Notes under the pieces: model-generated
Seen by the model: only the letters and a program-made list of their open reading frames with translations
The model's database searches: none
What the model was told of the DNA's origin: nothing
Shown: in pieces, positions 1-12,666 of the stretch
Numbering within the stretch: position 1 is the first letter of the stretch
Layout of the letters: every line of letters begins with the position of its first letter
Position numbers and translations under genes: made by a program
Origin: Zygnema circumcarinatum
Taxonomy: Eukaryota; Streptophyta; Zygnematophyceae; Zygnematales; Zygnemataceae
Assembly (NCBI GenBank): GCA_037447605.1
Contig: CM074805.1
Coordinates: forward strand, 3,858,335 to 3,922,334
Direction: 5' to 3'
DNA: 64,000 bases

Positions 1-86
1 TTTGCATTCCGCGGTGCTTGAAATTCAGTCCTTAGAAGAGGTAAACTGAGGCTTTTGGGTTCAGAAACACTCAGATGATCATGTAA

Positions 87-2135
87 TATGGTGAATATGG
101 TGAATGGGGTCACCAGCCGGATGACATTTGGCACAATGCCCCGCGCAAAGGAGTGGTAGTGTTCGCATTGCCGGGAGAGCGGTGTGTGGCAGAGGTTGCC
201 GGTGACTTCAAGATTTCATTCCAAGATCGTCATGGGGACTTCTACTGGTGAGTGCATTGAGCTTACCAAGTTGGTGAAATATATAACATATGGAAGGGCT
301 TAATTATGCATTCCGGTCCAGGTGTCAACACCCTTATCTTTCCTGCCTGATGGGTTTGAGGGAGAGGAAGGGATGTTGTGGTAACAGCTGGCTGAACACG
401 AGCATGATGCAAACTCGGCAAATTCTGAATACTGGTGACCTGGATGGTTTCGACAAGGTATTTTCTTCTGCTTTTATCGAATGTCGTAGGGGACAACCAT
501 GATAGAGAGCGATTATCGTGTGAATTCTCAAAACAGCCTTTGGAAAAACCTCGGACATTCACAGCCGTGAATGTACACCACTCTCCCATTACTCGCCGTT
601 CGTGTTGAACTTTTTTGTGCGGATAGGATACCTAGCACATAATTGAATGCTCACTATGTTTCGAATTGAACGCTCACTATGTTCCCACTGCCTTCTCGAA
701 CCTCAAATCTTACTTTTGGGGCTTGTTTACGGTGCGCAGAGAAGGCTGGGTTCTCCGGGTTTCCAAGTGGAGGTGGTAGTGCTCGACCATGATTCCCCTC
801 TACCCAGTAAGCCAAAGCCCCTCCCTCCTCCTGCAACCGACAGTTCTAAGGTCCCCCCCAAAGCCTCTGCACCCCAAGGGCCGAGCGCACTGTCAGCAGC
901 AGCAACAGCGGCTGCCAGTGCAACGGTGAATGCATTTCAAGCCTTTGTTGGTGGGGGGGCTCCCGCTGGAGAGAAAGGAGAGAGAAAGGGGGGTGTAGCG
1001 GCAGATAGTGCGAGCAGAGGAAGGGTATCTCCTGGGCAAAAAGTGAGGGAAGCGGAAGCAGGGCCAGCTGTAGCTTCCAGCCCGTCTTTGCATAAAGTAG
1101 AAGAAGATGTGGGCGTACTGGGGAATGATGATATCTTCAGTGACAGTGATTCGGAGGAGGAGGAAAGCAAAGCAATGGAAGATCAAGGCAAGCGGCAGAA
1201 AGGGGCTGCCGAGCAGCCAGTTTCAGGTTCTGGGCAGGGTGAAGCAGGAAACCCTGCCCCAGGAACAGCCGCTGCAGCTCTGAATTTATTCACAAGTGCT
1301 CTCACGTCATCTGTGAAGGACCTGGGAGATGGATTCAATGCTATGGGAGGAGTGAGTTTGAGAAACGCAATGGACTCCTTTCGAATGGGCAACCCGGCGG
1401 CACAAAAAGAGGCCTTTAGCAGTTCTGGCTCGATTAGAGCTGCTGCTGCGGAGGATAAGTCAAGCGGTGGTGAGAGAAGGCAGGCTCCAATATTGAGGGG
1501 AGGGTCGGGTGCAAATGTGGCCTCGCTTGATGTGCCGGGTGAGGAGGAGTTCATTCCCTTGACTGAGCTTTTTCGGTGTCTTGTTGTTCATGATGTTGGC
1601 TTAAAGGGTACGAAGTCATGGAGTCAGAGGTAGACCGGTCATTTTTTTTGAGAACAGAAAGTTGTACGTTTGGACAAGTACGATAATTGCCAGGTAGCAG
1701 GAGCAGCTTGCGGGAGGAATAGAATCTATGTGAGTTCAGTCTTTCAGAATGCTAGGAAGAGTCCTGGGTTACGGTGTTGTCCTTGGCTTCCTTCTGCGAA
1801 CTTCCGTTCTGCGGATGCACTGACCATTGACGATAGTCCTTTCTATGGCAGCTGTTCCTCATGCCGACCCCGGGAAAGAGCTATCAAGGGAGGGTAGCAG
1901 CTTAAGTATACCTTCGATGAAGGCGGAGAGCTCGACCCGTGACTCTGGAGAGAGAGAGGGTGCCACATCACTACTGGGGAAGGCGGAATCAGTATATCTT
2001 TCTGACGGAGCTGCGGGGAATGAAGGACCGATTTCGTCACACTCGAGCGACTTCAAGGCCTTGGCTGCTGCCAGCTCAGCGGACATGTCAGTGTTCACAT
2101 TTGGGGACGATGAGGACTTCGATGATGAGCAGTGA
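87..2135 (+). CDS. PTEN2: PTEN2-type phosphatase, C2 domain and C-terminal tail (5' truncated)
   Basis: This is the 3' part of a plant PTEN2-like dual-specificity lipid/protein phosphatase, which dephosphorylates 3-phosphoinositides. The phosphatase domain lies off the left edge. Exons I can join in phase: about 87-247, 388-457, 740-1538 and 1852-2135. The C2 domain shows EYGEWGHQPDDIWHN, RKGVVVFALPG, GDFKISFQDRHGDFYCWLN (across the first intron) and GFQVEVVVLDHD. The tail is a long Ser/Ala/Gly-rich, acidic, probably disordered region. It ends in FKALAA and FTFGDDEDFDDEQ, the same style of ending as plant PTEN2 proteins. The 5' edge of the first visible exon is unresolved: an in-frame TAA sits at 84-86 and no AG acceptor lies between it and the conserved residues. 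The family call is firm; the left boundary is not. Confidence 0.85.
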
Positions 2136-3196
2136 TGATCTCATGCTTTAAATGGACGATGGGACTTCTCGTCAATTGAAGGCGACCATGGTTCCCCCAA
2201 GGAATGCCACACAGATGACACTGCGGCCTTACTTTGAATGAAGGCGAACAAAAAACTTGTCGCGAGACGACGCATCAAGATGTGTAAAATACATAGAACT
2301 ACTACCGGATTGTGACTTAATACTATTTGGGTCCTTCGAAAACAATGACGCGAGACAATCTGGGTGCCGAAGTTTAGAAATCTTTGCTTTTAGGCTGTCG
2401 CAAGTGGATCTTTCGAATTTACATGGAACCAATGTAAAGTGCTGGACAGACAAGCCGAGATGTATTGCCAACGGACCGAGAATGTATCCTGACTGCTGCC
2501 ACTTAGGCCTTGCAATTAATATTACAATCTGCAATTTCAACATCTGGATGCTATGATCATCATGGTGCTTGTGTGCGCTTCGGACTCCTCAGAAGGACCG
2601 TGCGACGTTGATCTTGAACTTGATTTGCCGACTACAGACACATAAACGTGACCAACACGGAGGAGTCGAGACATGGAATGCTCTGCTGACCGACGATATT
2701 GATGCACTTGATCTCCGTGAACCCGACCAGCACAACGGAACTGCTAACTATACCAACATATGAAAGCTATGGAAAAGAGCACATGGCCCCAGAGAGTCGT
2801 GGAACGCAGCTGTCAAACCCTGTGCTAGATTGCGCCATGGCGGCTGCTCAGTCATCACATGGAAATGCAGTTTAGCGATCGCCACTGACTCTTTATTAGA
2901 GATGGAAGCTTTACTCCACCGTTCTGATAGAAACAACGAAAAGTCGACGAGCCTGACATCCAACCAATATCCGTAGTCAGACGTGCAATACAAATCCTTG
3001 GCAAAGTAATTCTGCTCTATTGACACGCTTGCTACGAATTAGACCCCACAACCAACTAATGCATGGACGAGGCATTCGCCAAACAGTTGCACAAAGCGCA
3101 ACCTTCAAGTCAGCCCAACCATAAAGCACGAGTCTCCCTGCCCACCGGCTTCTCTGATTCGACTTTTTTCTAAACACGCGCGACCATGGCCTAGCC
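2136..3196. other. Convergent intergenic region, no gene seen
   Basis: This lies between the PTEN2 stop and the stop of the minus-strand quasi-RRM gene, so it holds the two 3' UTRs. Only short ORFs without family resemblance occur here. I see no repeat or RNA gene. Confidence 0.5.
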
Positions 3197-5367
3197 CTAT
3201 TTGCCCCCCTTGAGAGAAGCGACCTTGGCAATGGCTTCATCGCGAGAGGATGGAAACAGCTCCACATAACGTGAGCCCATTTTGCACCGATGTTTGCCCA
3301 TGGCTGCTCGAGCATCATCCGCACTTGCAAACTCTGCAAAGCCTTCTCCTGTCGACCGACCCTCCGCACTTTGCACTATATGTACACTGTTATCTGTCAA
3401 GTCAAAGCCTTGAAAAAATTCAATCACGTCCTGCAGAAACGTACAGGGAACGACAGGTGTTAATGTAAGGCAAAATTTAGGTTGCTACCCACACTAAAAG
3501 GAACCGGACGTTCAAGACTTAGATAATTGCGACGAGTTAAGTAGAAAAGTAAGTAAGCTTAGTAAGCCCACCAATTTGGTTGCCGTGTACGGTAGGCCGC
3601 GCATCCATAAGACCCCCGTATGCTCCTTTTCACTCCTCTCCTCGAATCCCACAATTGCCTGTGATGGCTGATCCACAGAGCCTAGCTTGTGACCACTTGC
3701 AACTGCAGCATCTAATCCACCCAAAGTGGAACCGGCATAAAGTCCACCATCCATAGCCACTTCGGCGGCTATGGCATTGTAGTAGTCGGCCTTCTTGCTG
3801 CGAAACACTTCAACGTAACGCCGACCCAAGTTCTGCTTGTTCCTCTGTTGGCAAAAGATTAGGGCATCAAGTCAGCTCTCAAGGCAATGGTAGAACTAGC
3901 TTAGCAATCAACAAAAGGAGACGCGCAGTGGCAGTGTTCGAGAAGACAGTATACATGAGATGGCAGCAGAGCTGGTTTGAAGGCTATGGATAGACAGCCT
4001 GTGTCCTATGACCAAAAAAAAAAAAAAAAAACAGAACATTGCTGGTCACTTGCTGACGGACTTCGAGGAGTCATAGGAAAGAAATGGACAGGCTATTTCA
4101 ACAACATGCTTCCAATCCGACTCTAGCCATTATTCACTTCTGAGCAATACAACACCCAAAAGGGCACAAGCTTACTCGGCAACCATACATGTTACTTTTG
4201 AAAAAGCAACAAGGTCGAGTATTAAAAATGTTCAACACAACACTTCACCATCAATGAGTTGAAGAGAAATGAATGAAAAGAAGAGGTCGAAAAGTTTGGT
4301 TGACGAATCTAAGGCTTCATCAAAACCAAACCCTAGTTGACAAGTGACGATAAAGACTGTGAATGGAGAAATAGAAGACGAGATGCCCTGCAGCCATGGT
4401 CAGTCACACAGCAAATTGGAACAGAACTCTGCACGACAGAGTACAAGAGGTATTGCATTGAAACAAACGACAGTCGGCACCTGTGATAGGTGCTGAGTTG
4501 AGAAAAAAATTCTACGATGTATCTTAACTGAAATCTCCGGAGCATGGAATGAGGAGATAATAATCTCCAGACACCATCATCTCCTTCCATACCAATCCCA
4601 ACACCACTTCCTGTAATCATCCTGTAATCATCCTGTAATCATCCTGTAATCATTCCTGTAATTACTTCTAATTCCTCCAATCCCCCAAGAACACAAAAAA
4701 TAGAAAGAGCAAAACCAACCTGGAGTGCTCCTTCCACCTGGGCCATCGACGACAGCACAACAAGCGCTTCTCCCGAAAACCTCCCTGTTTTTCTCACCAT
4801 GAGCACATCCAGCACCTCCAAGCCCACCAGGAAGTCCAGCACTTCCCACTCCTGGCAAGAATATGGTAGCCCTCGCAACTTGACAACTGGCAGACCCCCA
4901 CCCTGCTGCAGCCCCGGCCCTCCCACCAGTCCCACTGCCGACCCTCCCGTCCGGGCCCCTCCCATCCCCGCCCCGCCCATGGGCTGCCCTGCCCCGAAGC
5001 CCCCCATGACCCCTCCCATGGCTCCTAGAGCGCCAATGCCCATGCCCATGGCCCCCCTCCCCATGCCGCTGCCCATGACCGCTCCACCAACTCCTCCCAG
5101 ACCTGCCCCGAGGTTCATTCCCAGACCCCCTCCCAGGCCGCCGCTCATGCCAGGCGCCATGCTGCCAAGAGCGAGATGCCCCATCCCTGGCACCGCCCCA
5201 CCTTGGTAGTAGGGATCCATGCCGGCCCCGCCCACCATAGCCCTCTGCCGCTTTCCCGGATTCATCTCAAACCCGTCTTGTGCCCGCCCGCCCAACATAT
5301 CCCTGGAAACCCCCTCCCCCATCCCCCCCGAGCCCCGCCATCCCACCACTCTCCCACCTTCGGTCAA
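3197..5367 (-). CDS. hnRNP F/H-like quasi-RRM RNA-binding protein
   Basis: Minus-strand gene of three exons: 5367-4720, 3844-3572 and 3430-3197, all joining in phase 0, giving 384 residues. The first ~150 residues are low-complexity Gly/Met-rich. Quasi-RRM 1 follows with VVKLRGLPYSCQEWEV, FSGEALVVL and GRRYVEVFRSKKADYYNA (across intron 1). Quasi-RRM 2 has TGVLWMRGLPYTATKLDV, FFQGFDLTD, GEGFAEFASADDARAAM and GSRYVELFPSS. This order and the RGLPY/RRYVE motifs match plant proteins of the hnRNP F/H (ESRP-like) group, which bind G-rich RNA and act in splicing. Length and C-terminus fit the family; the Gly-rich N-terminus is longer than in Arabidopsis relatives. The start ATG is the first in the open frame before the Gly-rich stretch. 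It is divergent to the K+ channel gene. Confidence 0.88.
4610..4653. repeat. 11-bp minisatellite (CCTGTAATCAT x4)
   Basis: Four perfect tandem copies of an 11-bp unit are followed by a degenerate fifth. They lie inside intron 1 of the quasi-RRM gene, about 70 bp beyond its 5' splice site (minus strand). Confidence 0.9.
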
Positions 5368-6674
5368 TACCTCCCAGCCACCTCCTAAAACTCTTACACC
5401 CTTCTCTCAAAAGCCCGCTTCCTCCCAGTTTCTCTACCCCATAAATCCAGGACTGCCCTCCCTCTAGCCTATGCCTTAACGTCCCATGCAGCCATATGCA
5501 CTTCCCACCTCCTCCCTTGCATCCAGTCATAACTGATGATGCCCCTAATATCCCCGTCCAGCACTGCGACCGCCCTCTGCCAGCCATCACTTGCCGACAG
5601 GAGCCCAAACTGCACAGCAGCAGCCCTAACGAGACACAAACCCCCAAGGCACGCTTATCACTTACCCTCCTCGCCCGTACATAAAGTGCAAACCCTCAAA
5701 CACCCCTCCCGCCTGATCCAGAACTCTCCCGTCCTGCCCCCCTCCCTCCCTCTTCCTCTCTCTCACTCTCTCTTTTTTTCTCTCTCGCTCCCTCTCCTCT
5801 TCTCCCTCTCCTCTCTCTCCCTCCTCCCCGCCTCGCCTCCTTAGCAGCCCGCCAAACTCTGTCCATTCACGAGCAGAGCTGCTTCTTAAGAGCGCGCTTG
5901 GCGTATCATATCGTATCGTCTTTATCGTGCCGAAAATATCGCATCGGAGAAGACCTTTTTCTGTACGGTGCGGCTTACGGGGCCAAGCGATACTGAAGTC
6001 AACCGACTTCAACCGACGTCAACGAAAGTCGACCGAAGTCGATTGACGACAAACCAAATACCATTGGAGTGTTGGCGACCAACCGTTGGAGTGTTGACGA
6101 CCAACCGTTGGAGTGTTGACGACCAACCGTTGGAGTGTTGGTGACCAACCATTGGAGTGTTGGCGACCAACCGTTGGTAAATGTTGCCAAGGCCAAACCG
6201 GAAGGCCCACGAGAGAGCGCCACGTGTCATACACGTGGCACCTCCAGAATCACCCGCCCGGGCCTGGACCAGCGCGTACGTGGAATAATTTAATGTCATA
6301 TGCCACGTTTCGACATATTATTGGTAAATAAATGTTATCCTTGTCTTATTAGGGTACGAATTAGAGATCTGAATTTCGAAAAGTCAACTTCCCCCGCTCC
6401 AAACGATTCCCGTCAGCATGCGCGTGAGTACGTCAGCAACGTTGGACCACGGCAGTTACTTTTCAGAAGATGTCGTCACTTGAACCATGAAATCCAGACT
6501 TGGGAGTCCCCAAGCAAACCGGAGCTGCTAGTTGCCAACGTGGTGACGTCACCCCAACCTCCCCTCGGGCCGCCTGCTCATCCTGCCAAGAGCAGGAGCA
6601 GGGAAGGCCAACTGTCTCTGGGAGGGAGGAGGGAGGAGGGAGGAGGGAGGAGGGAGGGAGGAGGGCGGAGGGCC
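5368..6674. promoter_or_regulatory. Divergent promoter region, quasi-RRM gene / K+ channel
   Basis: This is a 1.3-kb spacer between two outward-facing start codons. It holds a long CT-rich tract (about 5738-5831), a cluster of short GACTTCAACCGAC-like imperfect repeats (about 6000-6045), a 22-bp minisatellite (6061-6178) and a GGGA/GGAG tract just before the channel ATG (about 6618-6668). No convincing gene is present. Confidence 0.6.
6061..6178. repeat. 22-bp minisatellite with CCAAC(C/T)RTTGG core
   Basis: Five to six tandem 22-bp units have the form GTTGGAGTGTTGACGACCAA plus CC. The core recurs at 6083, 6105, 6127, 6149 and 6171, exactly 22 bp apart. On the minus strand three units read TCCAACGGTT, matching the plant MSA consensus YCYAACGGYY. 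The position is about 500 bp upstream of the K+ channel start and about 700 bp upstream of the quasi-RRM start. Confidence 0.9.
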
Positions 6675-9600
6675 ATGGCGGAGGCGAGCTCGAAGCGGCC
6701 AGTGCTGTCCATGGAGGACCTGCGCGTGGTGGAGGTGCTGCACGACTACGAGCTCTCGCTCACCTCCTCGACGGGCTCCGTCCTCATGTCGCACATTCGC
6801 GAGAGCGCGTCCATGGGCGGCCACCGCCTGCACTCGCGGCGCAGCACCATCAGAGATTCCATGGCGACTCCATTGCGGCGCGAGAGAACGGTCGTATCAG
6901 ATGATCTGTGGTTTCGGCTGCCCATTGTCAATCCTGAGAACAAGTACGGTATTGATCTTCGAAACGAATAGCTGTCTCTTTTTTTTATGTGGCTATTAGG
7001 ATGTATGGCTCAACTGCATCACGCAGCGGCTTTTCTGAGGGCTACAGCACATTGCTTCCGTTACCCATTGCATGAAAAAATAATTTGTATTTGAACCTAC
7101 CATTCCTCTTCGATTTCTGCGAAGAAATGAGCCTCACTCACCGGTAAAAATAATATTATCTCCATTGATTTTTTGCGGGCATTCTATTCACCTCCATCAA
7201 GGCCGGCAGCGCTTTTATGCCGCCGTATACATAGTTCTTGACTCCTCGTTCACGTACCCTGTGGACATAGCTTTCCTCAACTTGGCACATTTACGGCAGT
7301 GAATTCTCAGATTATGCATCAAACAGGAGTGAGGTGGCATCAGGAGTCGATTGCATCAAGTGAAGGAGCACTGCACTCAGTAAAAAAAACGATGCTTTTT
7401 TTTTTTCTAAACTCTCTCACGTACATATTTAGAAAAGGTCTTAGACTGAATTCGTCGGCGAAATAATCACTCTAAAAAATCTTTAGTAAGTAAAAAAAAA
7501 CGTGTTTCAGGCAATCATTTAGCTTCAGGGCTCATCCTTGCGCGCAGGGAAGTGCTTAACATGTTTGTCTCACCCTCCTTTCTGTAGCCCAGGCCTTCTT
7601 TTCCACGGCTCAACCATTGGGGTTGGCAAGCGTATAGCTGACAGCGCAGCAAATGGCTAGTTTTTATTAAATAGCGAAGGTAGTACCTCATTTAAGTGAA
7701 CTAATCATGAGCTAAATTTCTTTTGACGAATGTTTTTTTCGATTTGGGAGGAGCACAAAAGCAGGTTTTTCCTCGTTTGGAGGAGAATTGTGATACTCTT
7801 TTCGGTGTATTCTGCATTCATCACCCCTGTTGAGTTTGGATTCTTCAAAGGCACTGGCCTTCCCTTCGTGTGGGAGATATGTGATATCTGCCTCAACTTG
7901 ATCTTCTTCGCTGATATTTTGGTGACTTTTCTTCTGTCTTACAAAGACAAAAAGACTCTGGGAGTTGTGACAGACCACCGACGCATCGCTTACAGGTCCG
8001 AAAGGGGACCCTTACTCTTTTCATGGCAGAACAGTGGTCCTTTGGAGTTTATTGCTTCAGGAGTAGCTCGTTCAGCTAACCTCCATGAATTGTTGGAGCT
8101 TATATATGAGAGGGTCCTTTGGGGGGCAACAGATACGCGAGAAGTTATCTTGTGTTTGACATCTTGTCCTGTTTGCCGTGGGACGCTTTGTACAAGGTGG
8201 GCATTTTTTTTTTTTTTTGTACTTCATTGCTCCTATTTTATCGCAGGAAACTTTAGAATGCGAGTCCCGGAAAGCTGTGATCTCTTACCCGTAGCTTTGG
8301 ACTGGATTATCTGATTTTTATGCTGTGTTTTCTCTTCATGTGTCGGATTTCTCCTTAACTTGGAGCATATCCTTTGCGTTCGGCGTGCAGGCTTCGAGAA
8401 GAAAGGAAGCTTTCCGTTTCTTAAACTGGTTCAGGATTTATCGTATACGAAATGTTTTTCTATTCCTCAAAGAGTGCTTTCACTTTCTCTCTCTCCCGCC
8501 CCCTCTCTTCTCCCACTTCTCCCTCTCTCTCTTTCTCTCTCTTTCTCTCCCTCTCACCTCTCATCTTCCCTCCGCTCCTCTCCTCTCCTCTCTCTCCCTG
8601 ACAACCAAGTTGCTACGCTTGTATACAGCATATGAAACTAAACGCAGTTTGACAGCGCGGGAAAGTTCATGCTTGGCCTTAGTTTCCTTTTCATTTCCCT
8701 TCCTTTGGTTTCGTCTTAATTCGCTTTCTCCGTGCAGGTTGGAAAAGGACACTCGTCTGAACTATTTCCTTGTTCGCATCTGCCGGTTGGCCGTAACGGA
8801 GTTATATGGGACCCATTTGGCAGCGTGTCTTTTCTACTACCTCGCTACCACCGTTCCCTACCTTCCCTCTTCGCACAACTCCTGGATAAGTTCACTCACT
8901 CTCGGCTCTGTGGACTATGAGGACTACAAGTCCCTAAGCCTCGGGAGGCGTTACGTGACATCTTTATACTGGTCGATAGTCACCATGGCCGGTGTAGGTG
9001 TGCTTCTTCTCTCTCTAGCAATCACATAGGTTGTACGAAAACATTCCCTTCTATTGACATCATGGTATCTGCAATCCCTCAAGCGAGAAACGGCATCATG
9101 TTGCTGTGAAACAACGAATGAGCTTTGGATTGATGGTAAAGTTTGAAGTTTTGCAATATCACCTCTTGGGTTGCTTGCATGCAATGACTCGAATGTGACA
9201 TGGTTCTTAGAAGATATATGAATTATATCAATTTTCGCATGAGGTGTTTTGGATGCATGCTGCAATTCAGGGTATGGCGACATCCATCCGGTCAACGAGA
9301 GGGAGATGATCTTTGCTATCATATACGTCAGCATGGACATGGTTCTGGGTGCTTACCTTCTCGGCAACATAACGGCCCTTATTGTGCGGGGCTCGCACAC
9401 CGAACGCTTTCGAGATTGTATGGCGGATCTCAGAAAATGGGCCGACCGGTAGTGCAACTTATCCACCCCTTAGTGAAGTGATGTAAATTTGTATCCAAGT
9501 TCGGACTGGCTACTTGATGCGGCTGCCTAAACAGCAGATACAGGCCATCGTTTTTTAGCGCAAACAAAATATTCAAAGACTTGCATATTCCTTGTTATCA

Positions 9601-12600
9601 TTGGATTGCTGTGCTATTGACCTCTGTGCATGATATTGTATCTACCTTCCTCATGCAGAAATGCGGTCCCCCCCGTTCTTCTTCACCAACTGAGAGAGCA
9701 CATAAAGCTGTCATTTGCAACTGAAAAGGGGCATGAACACATAGTGAAGCATTTGCCTGCATCCATGCAAGCGAAGGTTGCCAGGACTCTGTACTGGCCC
9801 TGTGTAGCCAATGCCTATCTCTTCAAAAACTGCTCAGCAGAGTTCATCAATCAGCTGGTAAGCTTGACCTGCACGCAGTAAAAAATTACACTAAGGGGCT
9901 TCTTTGCAGGCATTGGGAGCTTGTACAAACTGAAGCATGAAACTCAAGAGCTTTCACAAGGTCAACCTGCAAAGTATGCAGTTTAGTTACGATGTAAAGT
10001 AATGAGATGGAAGGAGTGTTGTGAATTCTGCTTCGTAAGGTTGTGGCCCATGTCTGCCATTGATATCGTTGCTTTTGGCGGGATACAATGAAGGTTCCCC
10101 GCTTTCATGTGGAGCACTTTTTGCCAGGCGAAGTTTTGATATCGCATAAGGATGCGGGCGACCAGATGTACATCATCTTTGAGGGTATGCTGGTGCGTGA
10201 CGTTACAACGGAGTCCACATTCAGCAGTAGGAGGGAGAGAGGTAGCTGCACTCTCTCACTTCTTTCAAGTGCACTTGTTTCTCTTCTTGAGAAGTGTCTC
10301 ACATGCAATCCATGGCCACATTTGCGCCGTTGTTTGTCAATGGAGCAGGAGGAGATGGTGGTCAAAGGGGAGGAGGAGGTGACAGGTGTCACACGCCGAG
10401 GTGGCGGAGAGCTTGTTGGCGAACTTGCCCTCCTCTGCGGCATTCCGCAACCGTTCACAGTGTGGGTTGTGCAGCTAACCAAACTTCTGCGCATTGACAA
10501 GGCGAGCTTTACAAGGCTGCTCGAAATGTATGTGAGGGACTCGCAGAAGATAGTGAGCAATCTCATGAATGTAAGCCCCATCTTACCTCCCCCCACTCCC
10601 CACCACTCTCTCATTCTCTCCCTCCATCTCTCCTCCCCTCAGGTCCCCCCCTCCATCCCCCTCCCCCGCAGCTGCCCATCCCGATCACCTCCTAACGTAA
10701 GCAAACAAGGAGGGTAGTGCTCGTTGTAGGTGTCAATCATGCATAGCATGTCTATTTTTCACACGTCGGTCCCTTGAAAGAAAGTTCATTGCACCCATTT
10801 TGATTTCTCAGCCTGAAGTAGCCACTGAATTTAACATATGAGTAACCTTCTATTCAAGTTGATGTTGTGCAGAAATTAAAGGGCTCCGGTTGGCAGGATT
10901 TGCCGAACCGAGTAGAGCTCCTTCTTGAGCTGCACGAGCCGCAGCTGACAACGACTCTTATTGGGGCAGCGGCCCGAGGGGATATGGAGAGTATTAAGGG
11001 GCTTATAAGAGGGGGAGTGGGGGTGAATTCCAACGATCATGATGGGAGGAGTGCTCTTCACTTGGCAGCAGCTCGTGGGTTTGACGACATTTGCTTGTTT
11101 CTCATTGCAAGTGGTGCGGATGTGAATGCAAAAGGTGAGTTCACGTTCACGGGTGTATGCGTGCTACAGTTATCAGTTTGGAAGGGCAGGTTTATCTCAG
11201 AAGTTTTTGGTTTCTCTGGAATTATGCGTGCAGATCACTCTGGAAAAAACGCCATGTCTGAAGCAGTTCAGAGCGGACATGACAGCACTGCAATGCTCCT
11301 TCAGAAGAATGGAGGAAGGGTAGAGCTGGCAGACCCTGCTAGGGAGCTTTGCACTGCTATTGTTTCCTTCAATATGCCCTACCTAGAGGTACGGAGCAAC
11401 ACATTTGCCCATTTGCATCGTCGTAATGATGAGTGCTCCGGTTCACGAATTTCTCGACTTCAAGGTATTTATATTGGCTGATGCAGCTGCTTGTTGCTGC
11501 CTTATCAGCGTCTTCTCATTCATGGTGCGGACCCAAACGTTCGCGACTACGATTCACGGACCCCTCTTCATGTGGCAGCCGCAGAGGGCTACTATCATAT
11601 GGTCAGGGTATTGCTCTCCCATGGGGCCAACCCCTATGCTCGAGATCGGTGGGAAAACTATCCCATTGATGAAGCTCACCGCAGCGGATGTCAACCTCTC
11701 ATCGCCCTCCTGCAAGATGCCATGGAGGCGGAAAAGGCACATGGAAATGATCCTCCGGCAGGGGATGCACATAAGGTGGGAATGAACAGATACATCGGAA
11801 GCAGAACTGCAGGAACAGAGGAGATGGAAGTGGAAACCTATTCAAATATCGCAGCAGACGTGAAGGGCAAGATCGAACAAGGAGAGTCGCATGCATCCTC
11901 GTCGGCTTTATCAGAACAGCTTTCAGCTGCTTCACAACCGGTTGAAGACTCCCTCCAACACAGGTGGATTAGCCACGACATCCAAATGGAAGTTGTGTCT
12001 GATGGAAACTCTCATCCTAGCTGTAGTAGTCCATCCCTAAATCACAACACGGGCCCTGAAGCTGCTTCAATTTCAGCAGACTGCAGACATATGGGCCACC
12101 CAGCTGCAGGATTAGAAATCCTCCACGTCTCCAGAAACAGGTCTTATTCAGGGGAAAGCCCTCCCGCTGAGGGAGGGACAGAACTTTATTCCTCTGCCCA
12201 AAATAGCAAGTTTTCTCTCGCTTCAGATTTCCTTCCCTCGCCCTCTTCTCCAATTCAGGAGCAGGCAGAGATTGCCAGGGGATTCCATGGCCGCAGTAAT
12301 AATAGTCATAAGCAATGGCCCTCGTCCTCAAGGATGTGGCAGAGAGGTGGAAGCCCTCAGAGATCTCCTACCACTCCTCGCATCACTGTGCATCCGTACC
12401 ATCCATGGACGCCAAAGGGGCCAAAAAGGAGGCCTGCACGACTTCTCTTCCTTCCGTCAACGATGAACGAACTCTTGGCAGATGCCAGCAGACAATTTGG
12501 AATGAACTTCACTCAGATTCTCACGAAGTCAGGTGCAGAGATTGTTGCAATTGAGCTTGTCCTGGATGGTGATGAAATTCATGCAGCGACAGACGATGAC

Positions 12601-12666
12601 TCCCATTTAGGTGAGCCCTTGGTGCTAGTAGGAAGAGAAAGGAGGGGGAAGGGAGTGACAAGATAG
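6675..12666 (+). CDS. SKOR/GORK-like outward-rectifying Shaker K+ channel
   Basis: Voltage-gated plant Shaker K+ channel of the outward (SKOR/GORK) subtype in the plasma membrane. Twelve phase-consistent exons: 6675-6943, 7765-7995, 8133-8196, 8391-8473, 8738-8997, 9271-9448, 9659-9857, 10094-10192, 10349-10570, 10873-11134, 11234-11388, 11509-12666, giving 1059 residues. S1 is near residues 91-111, S2 ~124-148, S3 ~171-187, S4 ~196-215 (basic, FRIYRIRNVF) and S5 ~225-254. The pore reads TMAGVGYGDIHPVN. After S6 come MILGAYL-like VLGAYLLGNITALIV, a cyclic-nucleotide-binding-like domain (HFLPGEV to GIPQPFTV), ankyrin repeats (~545-740; DGRSALHLAAARG, SRTPLHVAAAEG), a ~200-residue variable region and a C-terminal KHA domain (~975-1040). 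The filter residue before VGYGD is Gly, not Thr. The last exon may instead splice at 12613 to 12802-12857, which is phase compatible and has strong sites. Confidence 0.93.
8475..8600. repeat. CT-rich low-complexity tract in K+ channel intron 4
   Basis: A dense run of CTCTCTCCC-type sequence directly follows the exon 4 donor of the channel gene. A short ORF in it is low-complexity and not coding. Confidence 0.8.

Noticed and set aside
4799-5209. 136-codon Pro-rich plus-strand ORF
   Set aside because: It is the antisense of the Gly/Met-rich exon 1 of the quasi-RRM gene; GC-rich repetitive codons open the opposite frame.
12017-12331. Minus-strand ORF within the last K+ channel exon
   Set aside because: Antisense of the variable region between the ankyrin repeats and the KHA domain.
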